Source: Pyrenochaeta sp. MPI-SDFR-AT-0127
Lineage: Eukaryota > Ascomycota > Dothideomycetes > Pleosporales > Cucurbitariaceae
Reading direction: 5' to 3'
DNA length: 64,000 bases
NCBI GenBank assembly: GCA_020747015.1
Contig: JAGTJM010000056.1
Coordinates: 1-64,000 of the forward strand
Position 1 is the stretch's first letter. Every line of letters begins with the position of its first letter. Both the position numbers and the translations under genes were made by a program. Positions 44,107 to 56,285 of this stretch are shown here, piece after piece. The notes below the pieces were generated by a model. That model was not told the DNA's origin and ran no database searches. It saw only the letters and a program-made list of their open reading frames with translations.

Positions 44107-45499
44107 ATGGCGTCCTTGTCAATGAGTGCCATTGCGAGCGCGACTTCATCTGCATTGCCCTGGGAAACGACGCCAGCCCAAGGCGCGCTTGACTCCGCTG
44201 GTGCTGGTATCACTGGAGGTAATCCACAACTATCTCCGCTAGGTTAATTTTGACATCTAACGATCCTACTTGTAGGCTATACGGGTGACTCTCTTTCTCT
44301 TAAGATTATTATCGCCCTCTTACTCGGACTATCCCTTTACAATGCTATTGAACTCATTGTTTTGGTATTCGTCACGTTTCAGAGATACCGTGGGCTTTAC
44401 TTCTGGAGTCTGGTCATAGCAGCCTTTGGTATCATACCCTATTCATTGGGTTTCATAATCAAGTTCTTTCAGTTGCTGGATCCGAATCAAGATGAGGGGT
44501 ATCTGGCCGTTGTCTTACTCACACTGGGGTGGTATCCCATGGTCACCGGTATGTGAATCGGATTGTTACCGTCGTCCTAAATGAAAAATCGTGACTGACC
44601 AATAACTGTAACTTCAAGGCCAGTCCGTTGTCCTATGGTCGCGTCTTCACCTTGTCACCAACTCGCGCCGCGTCCTTCGATGGACGCTCTATATGATTAT
44701 CATCAACGCGATGGTCTTGCATTCTATTACCACCGTCCTAACATTTGGTTCAAACTCAAACTCTCTCACTCGTACAACGCTCGCACGCTTTGTCAGAGGA
44801 TACTCGATCATGGAGAAGATACAAATGGTTGGGTTCTTCCTCCAAGAGGCGGTATTATCCATCATCTATATCCGCGAGACGATCCGGTTACTAAAATTGT
44901 CTGAATGTGTACAAGATGATGTTCAAAGTTTTGACGACGGAGGAGGAACGGGAAATTTGAAAAGCGCTAGTGTCAGAAAGACAATGTATCAGCTGCTCAC
45001 CATCAACGTCATCATCATCATTATGGACCTTGCGCTTCTAGGCGTCGAGTTCGCAAATCTATACCTGATCGAAACAACTCTCAAGGGCGTGGTTTACTCC
45101 GTCAAACTCAAACTCGAATTCGCTGTGCTAGGAAAACTAGTCCAACTTGTCCGCGATCGCACAAGTTCGGACAACTCTGACCCCCCTCGACACAGCAGTG
45201 GAGAACGACGAATGACGTCCACCGGCCTCACGCTCGAGAAAACAAACACCGATGCAACAGGCAGAGGTGGCGGTCTCATGAATGGTAGTCCACTCGGCCA
45301 CCAATTTGGGAACCAGCATTTCCCAACCTTTGTAGATCCGAGTAGAGTGAGTGCAGATGTAACGCATGCAGATGCAGCAAATGGAGACGATGGGTGGGAG
45401 ACGAGGGTGGGCGAGAATGGAGAGAGGTGGCGGAGGCGAACCAGATTTAATCGTGGGAGTTGGATTGAAGAAGAGATGGACAAGTACAATATTGGATGA
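44107..45499 (+). CDS. DUF7703-like integral membrane protein
   Basis: My model is join(44107..44218, 44276..44548, 44619..45499), giving 421 residues. Introns are 57 bp (GTAATC...TGTAG) and 70 bp (GTATGT...CAAG). About seven membrane helices are expected: LKIIIALLLGLSLYNAIELIVLVFV, YFWSLVIAAFGIIPYSLGFII, YLAVVLLTLGWYPMVTG, VLRWTLYMIIINAMVLHSIT, a segment around MVGFFLQEAVLSIIYI, and LLTINVIIIIMDLALLGVEF. The layout and the SVVLWSRLHLV motif after helix 3 match the fungal DUF7703 family, which resembles the rhodopsin-like membrane proteins of ascomycetes. The C-terminal 120 residues are hydrophilic and cytosolic. Function is unknown. An earlier in-frame start is possible; I chose the ATG nearest the first helix. 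Confidence 0.74.
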
Positions 45500-46170
45500 A
45501 GGATGTCGCCCTCCAACGTTTGATTGAAATTCCGTGCCTTGCCAAGCACTAAAGAAGAACGGCAGACTCGGACTAACAATCGCTCCACCCTGCTCAAACC
45601 AAGCTCAGTCAGACCCGTTGCCATGACAGGCGGTTGCATTGGCTTGCAACGATGCGGAACGATATACCGGGTCGGCCGCACGCATCGTCCGTAGGTTCAG
45701 CGGCTCTCTCGCTTTTGTAAGCAGAAGCGTGCCATGCACACAGTTTTGTCCTATTCAGCAAGGCTGGGACAGTTGGACGAATAACATGGCTCACTGGTAG
45801 AGTACATACTTAACTGTCCCATCAAGACGGGTCAGTTTACGTTGGCTCCCTAACCTTGCCACAATGCCTTAGTATTGTCAGCAGTAACTCCTTCCGCCTC
45901 GGCTCTTCCTGCTCGATTTCAGTGGCTGTCAGAATGGCAGCAAGACGTTAGGATGAATGCGGCAAAAACTTCGTAGATTGACAGTCAGCTTATGCTATCA
46001 TGAAGTCTTGGGCTTATGCGTTCCGGGTGCCGAGACCAATTGCCTTGGCACAGTATTGGCGATATCTGTCGCTTATATACACTTGGAGCTGAACGACCTT
46101 TCTATCGTTGACTTCTACTTCAGTCTAGCTAAATTGCGCAGGACAATTGCACCGATAATTCTTGGTATGA
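45500..46170. other. Intergenic region
   Basis: This is 671 bp between two plus-strand genes, with no supported gene. Confidence 0.45.
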
Positions 46171-48029
46171 ATGATGGAGTATGTCGACCCAGTCCGCATG
46201 TTGAGCGCTTCCACTATCACTATCACTGGCGTGCTCTTCCTGGCAACGTTCTCGCTCTATCGATGGCTGTTGCCTAAGCCGATTCCAGGAATACCGTTCA
46301 ATCCAGAGGCAACAAATTCGATATTTGGTGACATACCGTCCATGCTCAATCATCTCAAAACGCACAAAACTGTATCCGATTGGGTTTTGAATCACAGTAC
46401 GAGGCACAACTCTCCCATCGTGCAGGTATTCGCAAACCTGTTCGGTAAACAATGGGTGATCATCAACGACTATCGCGAGGCTCAGGTACGTTGACAATCC
46501 CTATTATCACTTATTTGTTCCTTATCTTTTTTAGGATATTCTAATGCGACGGACCAAAGAGTTTGACAAACCCGATCTACTCAGCGACATTTTTTGGGGT
46601 CTCAGTCCTGATCATCACCTAGTGAAGCCATCAAACGATGAATTTCGATTTCAGCGCAAGCTCATGCAGGATCTCATGTCTCCCGCGTTTCTTAATGGGG
46701 TGGCTGCTCCTCAGGTTCATGAAAACTTCTTGGACCTGATCAAGTTCTGGAGAGAGAAGATACGGCTTAGCAAAGGTCACCCGTTTTCGGTAAAGGAAGA
46801 TGTCTATGACACCGCTCTGGAGGCAATATGGGCAGCCGTCTTCGGTATTGAGGAAACTGCTACCATTACACGCAATCAGATTGACTTGCTATCTCGAATG
46901 GAGCAGACCACATTATCGCCGATGGCCGATGAAGAAGCTACCTTCCCACGGGCACCAGCACCGGCAGCCTTTGACGCAATTCTACGATTGGCTGATAGCT
47001 TCGAGCTTTTAGTCAAGTCCCCATTCCCTAGGGCCCAGGGCTTTATCATGCGATATATGCCCTCTATTCGCAGAAATCTGAAGCTTAAGGATGAAGTTAT
47101 CATAAACCAGATCTCCAAGGCCGAGAAAAAACTAGCAGATAGTAAGGACAAAGAGGAAAAGTTCGCGACTGCGGTGGATCACATGCTACGCAGAGAAGCA
47201 ATAGCTGCAGAACGACAGAAACGGGCACCTGACTATCAGTCCAAAGTCATGATCGCAGAGGTAAGTCTATGCATTCTGTCCGTTTGACAGGGTATCGTGC
47301 GCTGATGATCTGGCCCCATGCATACAGCTCTTTGGACTTCTCCTCGCCGGCCACGATACAACGTCAACCACGCTGCTGTGGGCGATCAAACTACTAGCAG
47401 CGAACCAGAACATTCAGCAGAAACTCCGCTCAGAACTTCGAATCGCCTTCGCTGCCGCACATTCACAAGCTAGAGTCCCCAACGCACAGGAGATTGCTAC
47501 GACACAGAATCACTATCTCGATGCGTGTCTTGAAGAAATTATCCGCTGCTCACGAACTGCAACTATACCGTCCCGACGTGCAACACAAGACGCCGTCGTT
47601 CTTGGACACGTTATTCCAAAGGGAACAAGTGTCTTGTTCATGGCTACTGGTGGTGGCATTCTACAACCAAACTACAAAATTGATGACAAGTTACGAAGTC
47701 AATCTTATCGCAACGCCGACGGCGGCAAAGTAGGCGTTTGGAACTCCGAGGACATTGAAGAGTTCAAGCCCGAACGATGGCTAGTGCACAACAAAGACAC
47801 GGGTGCAACGGTCTTTGACTCGCAAGCCGGACCGCATTTGACTTTTGGTTTGGGCCCAAGGTCTTGCTTCGGCCGGAAACTGGCGTACTTGGAACTTAGA
47901 CTGGGAATTGTGCTAATTCTTTGGTCATTTAAATTGCAGCCGGTACCGGAGAAGTATGCTAGTTGGGAGGCCATTGATCAGCTAACACACGCACCTGTGC
48001 AGGCCTATGTACAGCTTGCTGAAGCATAG
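46171..48029 (+). CDS. Cytochrome P450 monooxygenase
   Basis: My model is join(46171..46485, 46535..47260, 47328..48029), giving 580 residues. The introns (49 and 67 bp) fall between codons. An N-terminal membrane anchor (TITITGVLFLATFSLYRWLL) is followed by the hinge PKPIPGIP. The I-helix reads LAGHDTTS (about 353-360) with the oxygen-activating Asp-Thr pair. The ExxR motif is EIIR in LDACLEEIIRCSR. The haem-binding loop is FGLGPRSCFG with the ligand Cys at about 527. The protein is a complete microsomal P450. The substrate and CYP family cannot be assigned by eye. It heads a run of oxidoreductases: a GMC enzyme lies convergent 449 bp away, and a sugar-type transporter further on. Confidence 0.93.
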
Positions 48030-48478
48030 TGGCCCATCAAGACCAAATTCACGGCCGATAAATGATTTATTTTTGCCAATTTCTTAGCGACGTGTAGCTC
48101 GAATCCTACCATCAGACAGGATCTAAACGGAATCCTGCGTGGGGAGACAATTTTCGCTCTGTCGTCCTTTATGACTGTGTCCTTGATAAGGGTCCTCACA
48201 TCTTGACACATCTACTGAGCGTCCATTATTTGACTTGCTCTCACTTTCTGCTCTTGTTCCGCTGCTTCCAGGTGTGCCTTGGTTTTGTTATTCCATAATT
48301 ACTAATCTACGTGCCCGTCTCCGCGCTCTCTGTGTCTGCATCGACTCTCGCTGCACTGTTATATTTTGTACGGTACAAGTAATTGGAATGGTAGACCTTC
48401 TCAAACTTCCAAGGTTTCATTATGAAGTCTGCGCATGTATATATGATTCAAGGTTATGACTATTTACCCTCAGATTAA
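48030..48478. other. Convergent intergenic region
   Basis: This is 449 bp between the P450 and GMC genes; no gene seen. Confidence 0.45.
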
Positions 48479-50565
48479 TCACCCACTCGTAATAATCATT
48501 TCTGCAGCCTTCTCTGCAACAGCATACACTGTGCTACTTGTGTGCGTCCCTGGAATCAACGGCATGACGCTCGCGTCCACAACCCTCAACCCCTGTACAC
48601 CATGAACTTTCAAGTCTGGTCCAACAGCACCCCCTCTTTCTACAGGCCCGAGACTGGCTGTTCCCACAGGATGATAGAAACTAGGGCTCATTGATCGTTT
48701 GAGCCATGTCGTCCACTGCGCGTCAGTCTGCACGCTTGAGCCTGGAGACTGCTCGGAGGGGCCAAGAGCACGGGCTGAAGGTGTAGAGTATAATTGCCGG
48801 AGAATTTTGGCACCGTGAATAGAGAGAGTTATATCAAGCGGGTTTGTAAATGTGCGATAATTTACTAAAGGTTCAGCCAGGGGGTCTTTAGGGTCGATAT
48901 TCACGGTTCCTCTAGAAAGAGGCTTGAGGAACGCGATCATGTTCCCATATCCAATAGGATATTCAAATGCGGCGGCATTATCAGAGCCTAAAAGGCTTTT
49001 CAGTGCAGCGAGTTGCCGACCGTAGCCTTCGACAACAGTGGGATGCGTATTCGGTGGAAGGTAATTTGCAGGCGATTGATTAGCAATTGCTGAAAGGATA
49101 GCTGCGGTCGAGTTCGTGAGAAATGTCAAGGGTAGAAACGCGCCAGAGTTGCCTCCGGAGAGTGTTAGTGGCCCTGCAACTTGTCAATAGTTAACATAGA
49201 CGTTGAGATATACCTATCTATACCTGTCTTATTTGTGGCGTACTCGCGCTGCGCTTCTTGCATGAGTGTTCGATTCATGAACATTTGATCAGGCCCATGA
49301 GGTGGTTTCGCCACTATATATCGTCAGCAGCCTCACACGACTTTATTGATATCAAGGACTCACAGTTATAAAATATATTGAGCAAAGCATGGTCCTGAAA
49401 ATTCTGACCTACACCGGGCAGCTCCACCTTTACGCCAACCTTTGCTGCGATGAGTACGTCGCTCGGCCCAATGCCACTTCTTTGCAAGATTCCTGGAGTG
49501 TGTATTGCGCCAGCGGCGAGTATCACCTCCCTCTTACTCTGAACATCAGTGAGAGGTGCGTCCTTGCTATCAATAGCTTGAATTTTGACACCGGCTGTCT
49601 TCCATTTTCGCGCTTCATCTCCACTCTCCTGAGATATGACCTCGGTGACTTTGTGTCCGACGAGAAGATGATAGTTTGGACGCGTCATAACAGGATCATA
49701 ATGGCCTGTGCGAGCATAGGAACGAGTTTGAGTCCCAGGATCCTGAGAACTGGGAAGCCAAAAGACTCCAACCGCGTTGCCACCTGCCCCTTCTTTTGGT
49801 GTTGGGGCACCAAGCTCTTTCCATGCATTTCGCATGACCTCTAAATGTGTCTCAGTACAGTGCCCGTGTATTTTCGTAGTGAACTTACTCTCACTCGGCC
49901 ACTGAAATGGTGGATAGCTTGCGTGAATGCCTCCGCTTCCCCCATACGCAGCTTCGACATCATATGTATACCCATACTTCTCAACATCCACTGCCGAGGG
50001 ACGTGTAAATATCGTGCTCTGTTCTGTATTAGTCTCAATCATGCATCTGAGTTCAGAATGTGCGCGCCTTCCTGAAGTAGGGTAACAGCCCGTCCCAACT
50101 CCATCCGGCGGTTGTGTACTCCGTTCCCGCAATCTCGCCCCACGCATCATAATCTGCCTTGCTTCCCCGATCAAACATTTGTGCATTGATTGCTGAGCAA
50201 CCACCCACAATTTTGCCGACAGTGACTGTAAAACTCCTATTATTCAGCCCCTGCTCTGGTTGTGACAGAATCTGGAAGGCATAGTTGCGATTAGGGACAG
50301 TTGCTGCAGGCGTGAGAATTTCGGTAGTATTGACAAGTTGACCAAATTCAACAACAAGAACGTTGCGGTCTGGAAAGGCCGCTGTGAGGCGGTCGGCAAT
50401 TGTCAGGCCAGCTGTACCGCCTCCAGCTATAATGTAGTCGTAAGTGGAGAGGAGTGAGCCTGTGCTGCGCTTTATGGTTGCAGGAGTCGCTGCAGTGATT
50501 TTTACCAAGCTAGATGAGTATAAGATAGCAAGGGCCGCCAAAAGATTTCTTGCTATGATGTGCAT
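48479..50565 (-). CDS. Secreted GMC (glucose-methanol-choline) FAD oxidoreductase
   Basis: My model is complement(join(48479..49173, 49224..49313, 49364..49840, 49889..50018, 50068..50565)), giving 629 residues in one frame. MHIIARNLLAALAILYSSS looks like a signal peptide. The FAD-binding fold starts YDYIIAGGGTAGL (about 42-54). GGCSAINAQMFDRGSKADYDAW and AAGAIHTPGILQRSGIGP are the two GMC signatures. The active-site pair is His in SFYHPVGTASLGP and His in LIPGTHTSSTVYA. It should oxidise an alcohol or sugar outside the cell, with hydrogen peroxide as a likely product. The intron at 50019-50067 has no GT: the only boundary that joins LLPYFRK to STIFTRPS in frame starts GC. The other three introns are normal GT-AG. 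Confidence 0.9.
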
Positions 50566-50941
50566 TTTTCAATGGTGAAACTCTAAAATCATTCCGTTGC
50601 GCTGGAGGTAAGCTGGATCCACACAGCTCATAAGCAGCCCCTCGCCGACTAGGCGTATCTTGGCTTCTCGTGCTGCTGACCTTCCTTTGCAACACCGGTA
50701 GTTGAATCAATAAAGCGTGTAGTATGCTTAACTATTCCATTTGCATGGCATTCTGGATAATCGATCATAATAAGGGTTCTGCGGGGAGACAGGGATTCCT
50801 TAATTGAGCCTATATGCAGGATGTCGGCTTCTCTACATGTACAGCCAACAATGGCGCTCAAAATGGAGACACAATTCCTAGCAGTTCTTGCTGCAGCATG
50901 GATATGGTTTTTATTACCATATCTTAAGTCTTTTGAGCATC
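50566..50941. other. Intergenic region
   Basis: This is 376 bp upstream of the GMC gene; no gene is supported. Confidence 0.4.
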
Positions 50942-51151
50942 ATGGCCCCAGTTTTTAAGACTCTTATAGCTCTTACTATTGGTGTCTTGTTTTGCCTTCT
51001 CTTCTTGCGCGAGGTGCCTCTTGCAGTATGCGACTACCTTCCTCATATGATCAATATCGTCTTGCTCGTAATTTTTGGGATCCTTGTTTGGATTCTTTTC
51101 GAGAATCGCAACGATTTTGCGGCCACTGTCGTGTCCGATGGTTTCCCCTGA
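50942..51151 (+). CDS. Possible small two-helix membrane protein
   Basis: A 69-residue frame starts at ATG 50942 (MAPVFKTLIAL). Two hydrophobic stretches, IALTIGVLFCLLFL and MINIVLLVIFGILVWILF, would each span a membrane, with a short acidic C-terminus. No homologous family is recognised, and codon support is slight. It may be a chance frame in an AT-rich intergenic region. I include it only because of the clear helix pattern. Confidence 0.25.
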   Translation: MAPVFKTLIALTIGVLFCLLFLREVPLAVCDYLPHMINIVLLVIFGILVWILFENRNDFAATVVSDGFP

Positions 51152-51793
51152 GCCATCATCTTTAGACCTTGATATTGTCAGTTGGAGTCTTGCAGGCGAA
51201 GAAAATTCGATTTGAGCAGCGAAGTCAAAGCTGTCTAGAAGAGCAATTTGAAGAGAATCTTAGTACCAGCCTGCTCCGACGGATTCCTCACTACCAAGCC
51301 AATCCTGAAGCTCCTTTGCGGACATGTTCGCGAGCTCATTGAACTCCCTGTCGTTATTAGTAAGTCCGATATCTTCTCATCTACATTCTAACTCACTCTA
51401 TGGCTGTCTCGTTGTCTTTCACCATTTTGCTGGTTTACCTGAGATTATTTCTATATACTTGTGGGTTTCAATTGTATATGGCAGATTTTGCTTAGTTGTA
51501 GCAGATTTACGAAGAAATGCTCATTCTTTGAGGCTTATTCGTTGTGACATCATGACGTCGACAATAACATCGACACGTGACTGTACCACATAAAAAATTC
51601 CGTCTTCATTTCTACCAGAATCTTTCTACTGTAACAAGAAGGTTCGAGGAAGCATTGGAAGTTAAAAGGTTGCGCAGTCTTGCCATGTGAAGCGCATCTG
51701 TACCCCTATAATGCTGGAACATAGCCCCGAAAAATGTGGAGCGTGGGGAGGAGTTGAGAGCCTAAACTTGGGAAGCCGCAACGATTCGAGACA
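51152..51793. other. Intergenic region
   Basis: This is 642 bp with no supported gene or RNA. Confidence 0.4.
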
Positions 51794-52569
51794 TTAGTGG
51801 ATATAGAAGTCACACCTAGGGCATTCAATGTTCTTTAGCTTCCTGTCAATCCGTCCTGGAATTTGAAAGAGGTGGGTTGTTAGGTCTGTACCACCACCTA
51901 CTAGTTCCTCGAGAATCCACTCAGTATGTCGATCTAGCATCTCGAATCGTGCCTCATTATTTTCGCGAAGGGTTTTAGTCAGGAACGCTGACGACGAACC
52001 CGATGGCATTTTTATTGCCTCATGGTCCGTGTGTGTTGATCTTGGACCGGAGATTGAGGACATCGGTGCTCTTGCTCCCTTTGCATGATCTTATCGGAGG
52101 TCGGCATTCGGGGAGATGAAGCATATCTCTAAGCACGCCAAAGTGGATTCCCGAGGCAATCCTTTGAAGATTCGGAAAGCTTGAACAGGCAAAAAGCGAG
52201 AAATGTTGAGTTTGCACAGACAGAAGTGGATCAATATCGTCCCCACCGCCGAGGCCTTCAACCTCTTCGTAATGCACGTAGACCGATGTTTGTCCGGAAA
52301 AGCGCGACGTTTCGAAGCTCCACGTACAATCCACGCGACATCCAAGCCCAAACCCGATGACGGACTAAACAACGCAAAGTAAACAGTGGCTTTTCCAAGC
52401 GTGGATGTTGCGGCACACTGACAAGTGTCTTGTGTGCGGGGTGCACATCAGAGGCGTAAATGCTTCGCTCTGCCCAAAGACACGGTTCAAAGAAAACGCC
52501 TCCCGCTAGGCAAACAAGCCATCCCGGTGCATCCGCACGCGATTCCCGCGGTGGTGTATCAACGATCAC
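51794..52569 (-). pseudogene. Possible decayed or unresolved gene, overlapping minus-strand frames
   Basis: Three minus-strand frames follow one another: 52258-52569, 52020-52334 and 51794-52063. The last encodes an 89-residue hydrophilic product with ENNEARFEMLDRHTEWILEELVGGG and ends in a CPRCDFYIH tail. The middle one contains YVHYEEVEGLGGGDDIDPLL and FSLFACSSFPNLQRIASGIHFG, which look protein-like. The frames overlap at their ends, and I cannot find splice sites that join them cleanly. This could be one gene with unrecognised introns, a frameshifted remnant, or chance. No family is recognised. Confidence 0.25.
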
Positions 52570-52968
52570 TAGAGCGGGGACGAGTCATGCTCTTGGCCGC
52601 CGAATTGTATTGCGCTGTGGTAGATACCCCACAACCAGGCATCTTGGGGACAGTCCGCTGAGTCGCATTGACAAGCCCACTACTGCAGAATCAGAGGCTC
52701 AGATGATGACCGTTGGTTTGCCTGATGATACGGCCAAGGCTGTTGGAGGTGTGTGCGTAGAATTTTGGGTGACGGCGTGGCGCGAATGACGTATTTTACG
52801 CAGACGGCTGCTCGGCATAACGCTGGGCATTACCGCATAGTACAACATGAAGAGACATTGGCACTTGTACTTAAAGAAGGGAGGGAGGAGATCGTGAGAT
52901 ATAGAGTAGATAACTCCAAATCCACATCACTTTTTTATCGTTGTGGAGTTGTTGTTGTTGTTGCAATT
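52570..52968. other. Intergenic region upstream of the MFS transporter
   Basis: This is 399 bp. A short GTT microsatellite (about 52946-52963) lies just before the transporter start. No other gene is seen. Confidence 0.45.
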
Positions 52969-54874
52969 ATGGGTCTAGGGAAAATGTAAGCACCACGCCA
53001 AAACAACAACCTAACAGTAAGCGATATGTTGACTTTCGACAGTTCCGTCCGCGTACGCGGCGCCGATTGTGGCATTGAAGCTATTATGCTCGGGTGTGTG
53101 ACATCCATTGGGGGGTTTCTGTTTGGTTATGACACGGTATGGCATCGCCAAATTCCAGCAGCACAGCAATTGGTCTAAGCATGAACAGGGCCAAATATCA
53201 TCGATGCTTCTATTCCGAGACTTCATCAATCGCTTCGGCCAAGTCCAGCCAGATGGCCAGATTGCATTCGACACAACCATTCAATCTCTTATTGTTTCCC
53301 TGATGTCCATCGGAACTCTTGTTGGAGCCCTAGCAGGAGCCTACACGGCGGACTGGTGGGGTCGAAGACGCAGTTTGAGCTTCGGTGTCTTCATTTTCGT
53401 AATTGGCAACATCATCCAGATCACAGCCATGAATAGTTGGGTCCATCTGACGATCGGCCGTATCGTCGCTGGTCTTGGTGTCGGTAACCTCTCCGTCGGT
53501 GTGCCCATGTTTCAGTCCGAGTGCTGCCCGAAAGAGATACGTGGTGCAGTTGTAGCATCATATCAGCTTATGATTACAATCGGCATTCTCGTCTCGAATC
53601 TCATCAATTTTGGGGTCCGTGACAATCCAGGAGAGGACACAGACGCTTCTTGGAGGATTGTCATTGGACTTGGAATTGGTTTCTCACTGCCTCTCGGTAT
53701 TGGCATCCTTTTTAGTCCAGAGTCACCTAGGTGGTTGGCTGGCCGCGGCCGCTGGGAGGATGCGCGCATGTCACTGGCTCGCCTACGCGGCATGAAAGAC
53801 AACCCAACACATGCGCTTGTAAATGACGATTTCAAAGAAATGGAAGAGTCAATTGAGAAGCAGCACAGTGCTGGTCAAGGCACTTGGCTCGAGTGCTTCA
53901 CTGGCCAACCATCTGGTATCCCGCGTCTGGTGTACCGCACTCTCATCGGATGCGCCCTTCAATTCTTCCAGCAGTGGACCGGTGTCAACTACTTCTTCTA
54001 CGTAAGTTATCGTCCATTTTCAGAAGAAACTCAGCTAACACACACATCAGTATGGAGCGACAATCTTCAAAGCTGCGGGTATTGAGGATCCTATTCAGAC
54101 GCAGCTTATTCTAGGCGCCGTAAATGTTCTTATGACAATACCCGGGCTGTACCTCATTGAAAGGGTTGGCCGTCGTGTGCCTCTTGTCGCTGGAGGTCTT
54201 TGGCAGGCCACATGGCTACTGATCTTCGCCATCATTGGCATTGTACGTCCCCCGACCGAACATCCCAGCTCAGGCATCATCATGATCGTGTGTGCATGCA
54301 TGTTCATTGCATCTTTCGCCATGACATGGGGCCCGTTCATTTGGGTCGTCATTGGCGAGACATTCCCTCTGCGAACGCGTGCAAAGCAAGCCTCTCTTGC
54401 AACTGCTTTCAACTGGCTAGGTAAATGCTCCTCTATTTGCTGGTGTCCTCGCCAAACTAATCAGTGATAGGCAACTTCCTCATTGCCTTCCTTACCCCGT
54501 ACGCGAATGATGGAATTGGGTACGCTTTCGGCTTTGTCTTCTTTTGCTGCAACTTTATCGCAGCTGCGATTGTCTACTTCTTCCTCTTCGAGACCAAGGC
54601 ATTGTCCCTCGAAAGCGTCGATATGATGTACTCTGAGCCGAGTCTCAAAGCACTCACAAGTAAGAAGTGGGTACCACCGGGCTACATTAGCAGGAGTGAG
54701 CGCGACAATGCGTACTGGGAGCGACGCCCTAGTATCTTGGATCAACGAAATGGAGCTGGTGCGCCGGTTAACAGGTCTTTGGACGAGAAGAGAGATGAGA
54801 AAGACGCTGACACTACTCCGGAGAGGGGTATGTCGCTCCACCAGGAGCGTGTTGGCGACGAGAGGAGGGTGTGA
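52969..54874 (+). CDS. MFS hexose/sugar transporter
   Basis: My model is join(52969..52985, 53043..53136, 53189..54001, 54051..54420, 54471..54874), giving 565 residues. The four introns are 57, 52, 49 and 50 bp. The product has the twelve-helix sugar-porter layout. SIGGFLFGYDTGQISSM marks helix 1, DWWGRRRSLSFG the loop 2-3 motif, FSPESPRWLAGRGR the loop 6-7 motif, QQWTGVNYFFYYG helix 7, LIERVGRRVPL the second-half GRR motif, and FETKALSLESVDMM the end of helix 12 (PETKG variant). The C-terminal tail of about 75 residues is hydrophilic and cytosolic. The substrate is probably a hexose or related small polyol, imported with protons at the plasma membrane. Confidence 0.92.
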
Positions 54875-55285
54875 GGTATCTCTGAAGCTTCGGTTGACGA
54901 AGATTATGCTGTCTCTCATCTGTTCATTTCTCTTCCGTGTGTCACTATTGCCAGTCATGTCACTTCCTTTTCTGGGAGGCTACCTGGACTTTTTCCATAC
55001 TATCTCAGCGCACTGTGGAAACATACTCTATGCAATTCCAATTACTATCAAAACCACCAAGTCACAGTTGTGTGTATGAAATGAAGTGTTCGGTGCCGCA
55101 GAGATGCCGACATAGCCACCTCTTACTAAATTTAGCGTGGCGCATGTCACAAACCATAGCGAAACGCGTCAGCTCCCTACCACATCCCAGCCTCAGCTGG
55201 AAATCACAAACATCAAAACCACATTTCACCCCCATCATCATCTAGTTACACACATTCGTTCCGGACATTTAGTCCTACGCACAGT
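54875..55285. other. Intergenic region
   Basis: This is 411 bp without a supported gene. Confidence 0.45.
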
Positions 55286-56285
55286 ATGGCCCCAGCAATA
55301 CACCCATCCACGCGCTCTTCTTTCGGCAAATTAGCGCGACATGCCCTGCTCGCCAGTGGGCCTGCTCTCGCTCAGCCGCATTTACACCATCTACAGCGCC
55401 GTGGATTGACAGTCAACCACACACAAGGCGTTACCCTAGGTGTAATAGCCGCATACGTCGTTGTCATTGCACTACTATGGAACCTTCCATACGTTCGATG
55501 GGTCCTCTGGCCTTTCAAGGTGAGTGTGTTGTTCAGCTGAAACATCGCCTTGGCGAAAATATCACATGACATGTTGCTAATGACGTTCAGATGTTGGTTA
55601 TTGCATTTCACGAATTTGGTCACGCGATAACGGCATGTTGTACCGGTGGACGTGTAGAGTCAATATCCCTGGATCCCCATGAGGGCGGCGTTACCCATAT
55701 GCGTGGCGGCAAACAGTTCCTCACACTTCCAGCCGGCTATCTAGGTTCGAGCCTTATCGGTGCACTGCTCACATTCTGCGGCTTCAATATCGTCGCGAGC
55801 AAGGTTGCGAGTATTGTGCTCGGAGTTTGCTTTCTGTTGACGCTTTGGTGGGCGCGCAAGGATTGGTTGACAATTGGGACTATCTTGCTCGCAGTTGGCC
55901 TCCTTATTGCGTTTTGGTTCATCAAACACGGCGAAGCCCTTCGCTTCATGGTTGTAAGTGCTCTTGAATCTTTTCCCATTCAACAGATCACATCTCTAAC
56001 AACCACGTATAGCTATTCATTGGCGTAATGTCATCGCTTTACAGTGTCTGGGATATTTGTGATGACCTTATCCTTCGAAAAGTGAACTCTAGTGATGCCA
56101 GTGTCTTTGCTAAGCGGTATGGAGGCTCTTCACAGTGTTGGGGTGTGCTTTGGAGTCTTGTCTCTTTGGTTTTCATGGTTTGTGGAATTCTTGCAGGCTT
56201 GGCAGCGTTTAAGCAAAGTTTTGAGCAGCAAGAAAAAGACAGTCAGGACTTTATACCCACTGTCAGGATGTTGATGAGAGTCTGA
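55286..56285 (+). CDS. M50B-like intramembrane metalloprotease
   Basis: My model is join(55286..55519, 55591..55953, 56013..56285), giving 289 residues. Introns are 71 bp (GTGAGT...CAG) and 59 bp (GTAAGT...TAG). The zinc motif HEFGH is at 85-89, inside a hydrophobic helix after LWPFK. About six membrane segments follow. The pattern FHEFGHAITACCTGGRVESISLDPHEGGVT and VWDICDDLILRKVNSSDA fit the Peptidase_M50B-like family of fungi and plants; DD may supply the third zinc ligand. M50 enzymes cut membrane-bound substrates within the bilayer, but M50B proteins are not proven to be active. The catalytic HExxH is intact. The N-terminal 60 residues include an Arg/His-rich pre-helix region. Confidence 0.82.

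Noticed and set aside
45094..45681. 195-codon minus-strand frame
   Set aside because: It overlaps the C-terminal region of the DUF7703-like gene antisense, with no domain.
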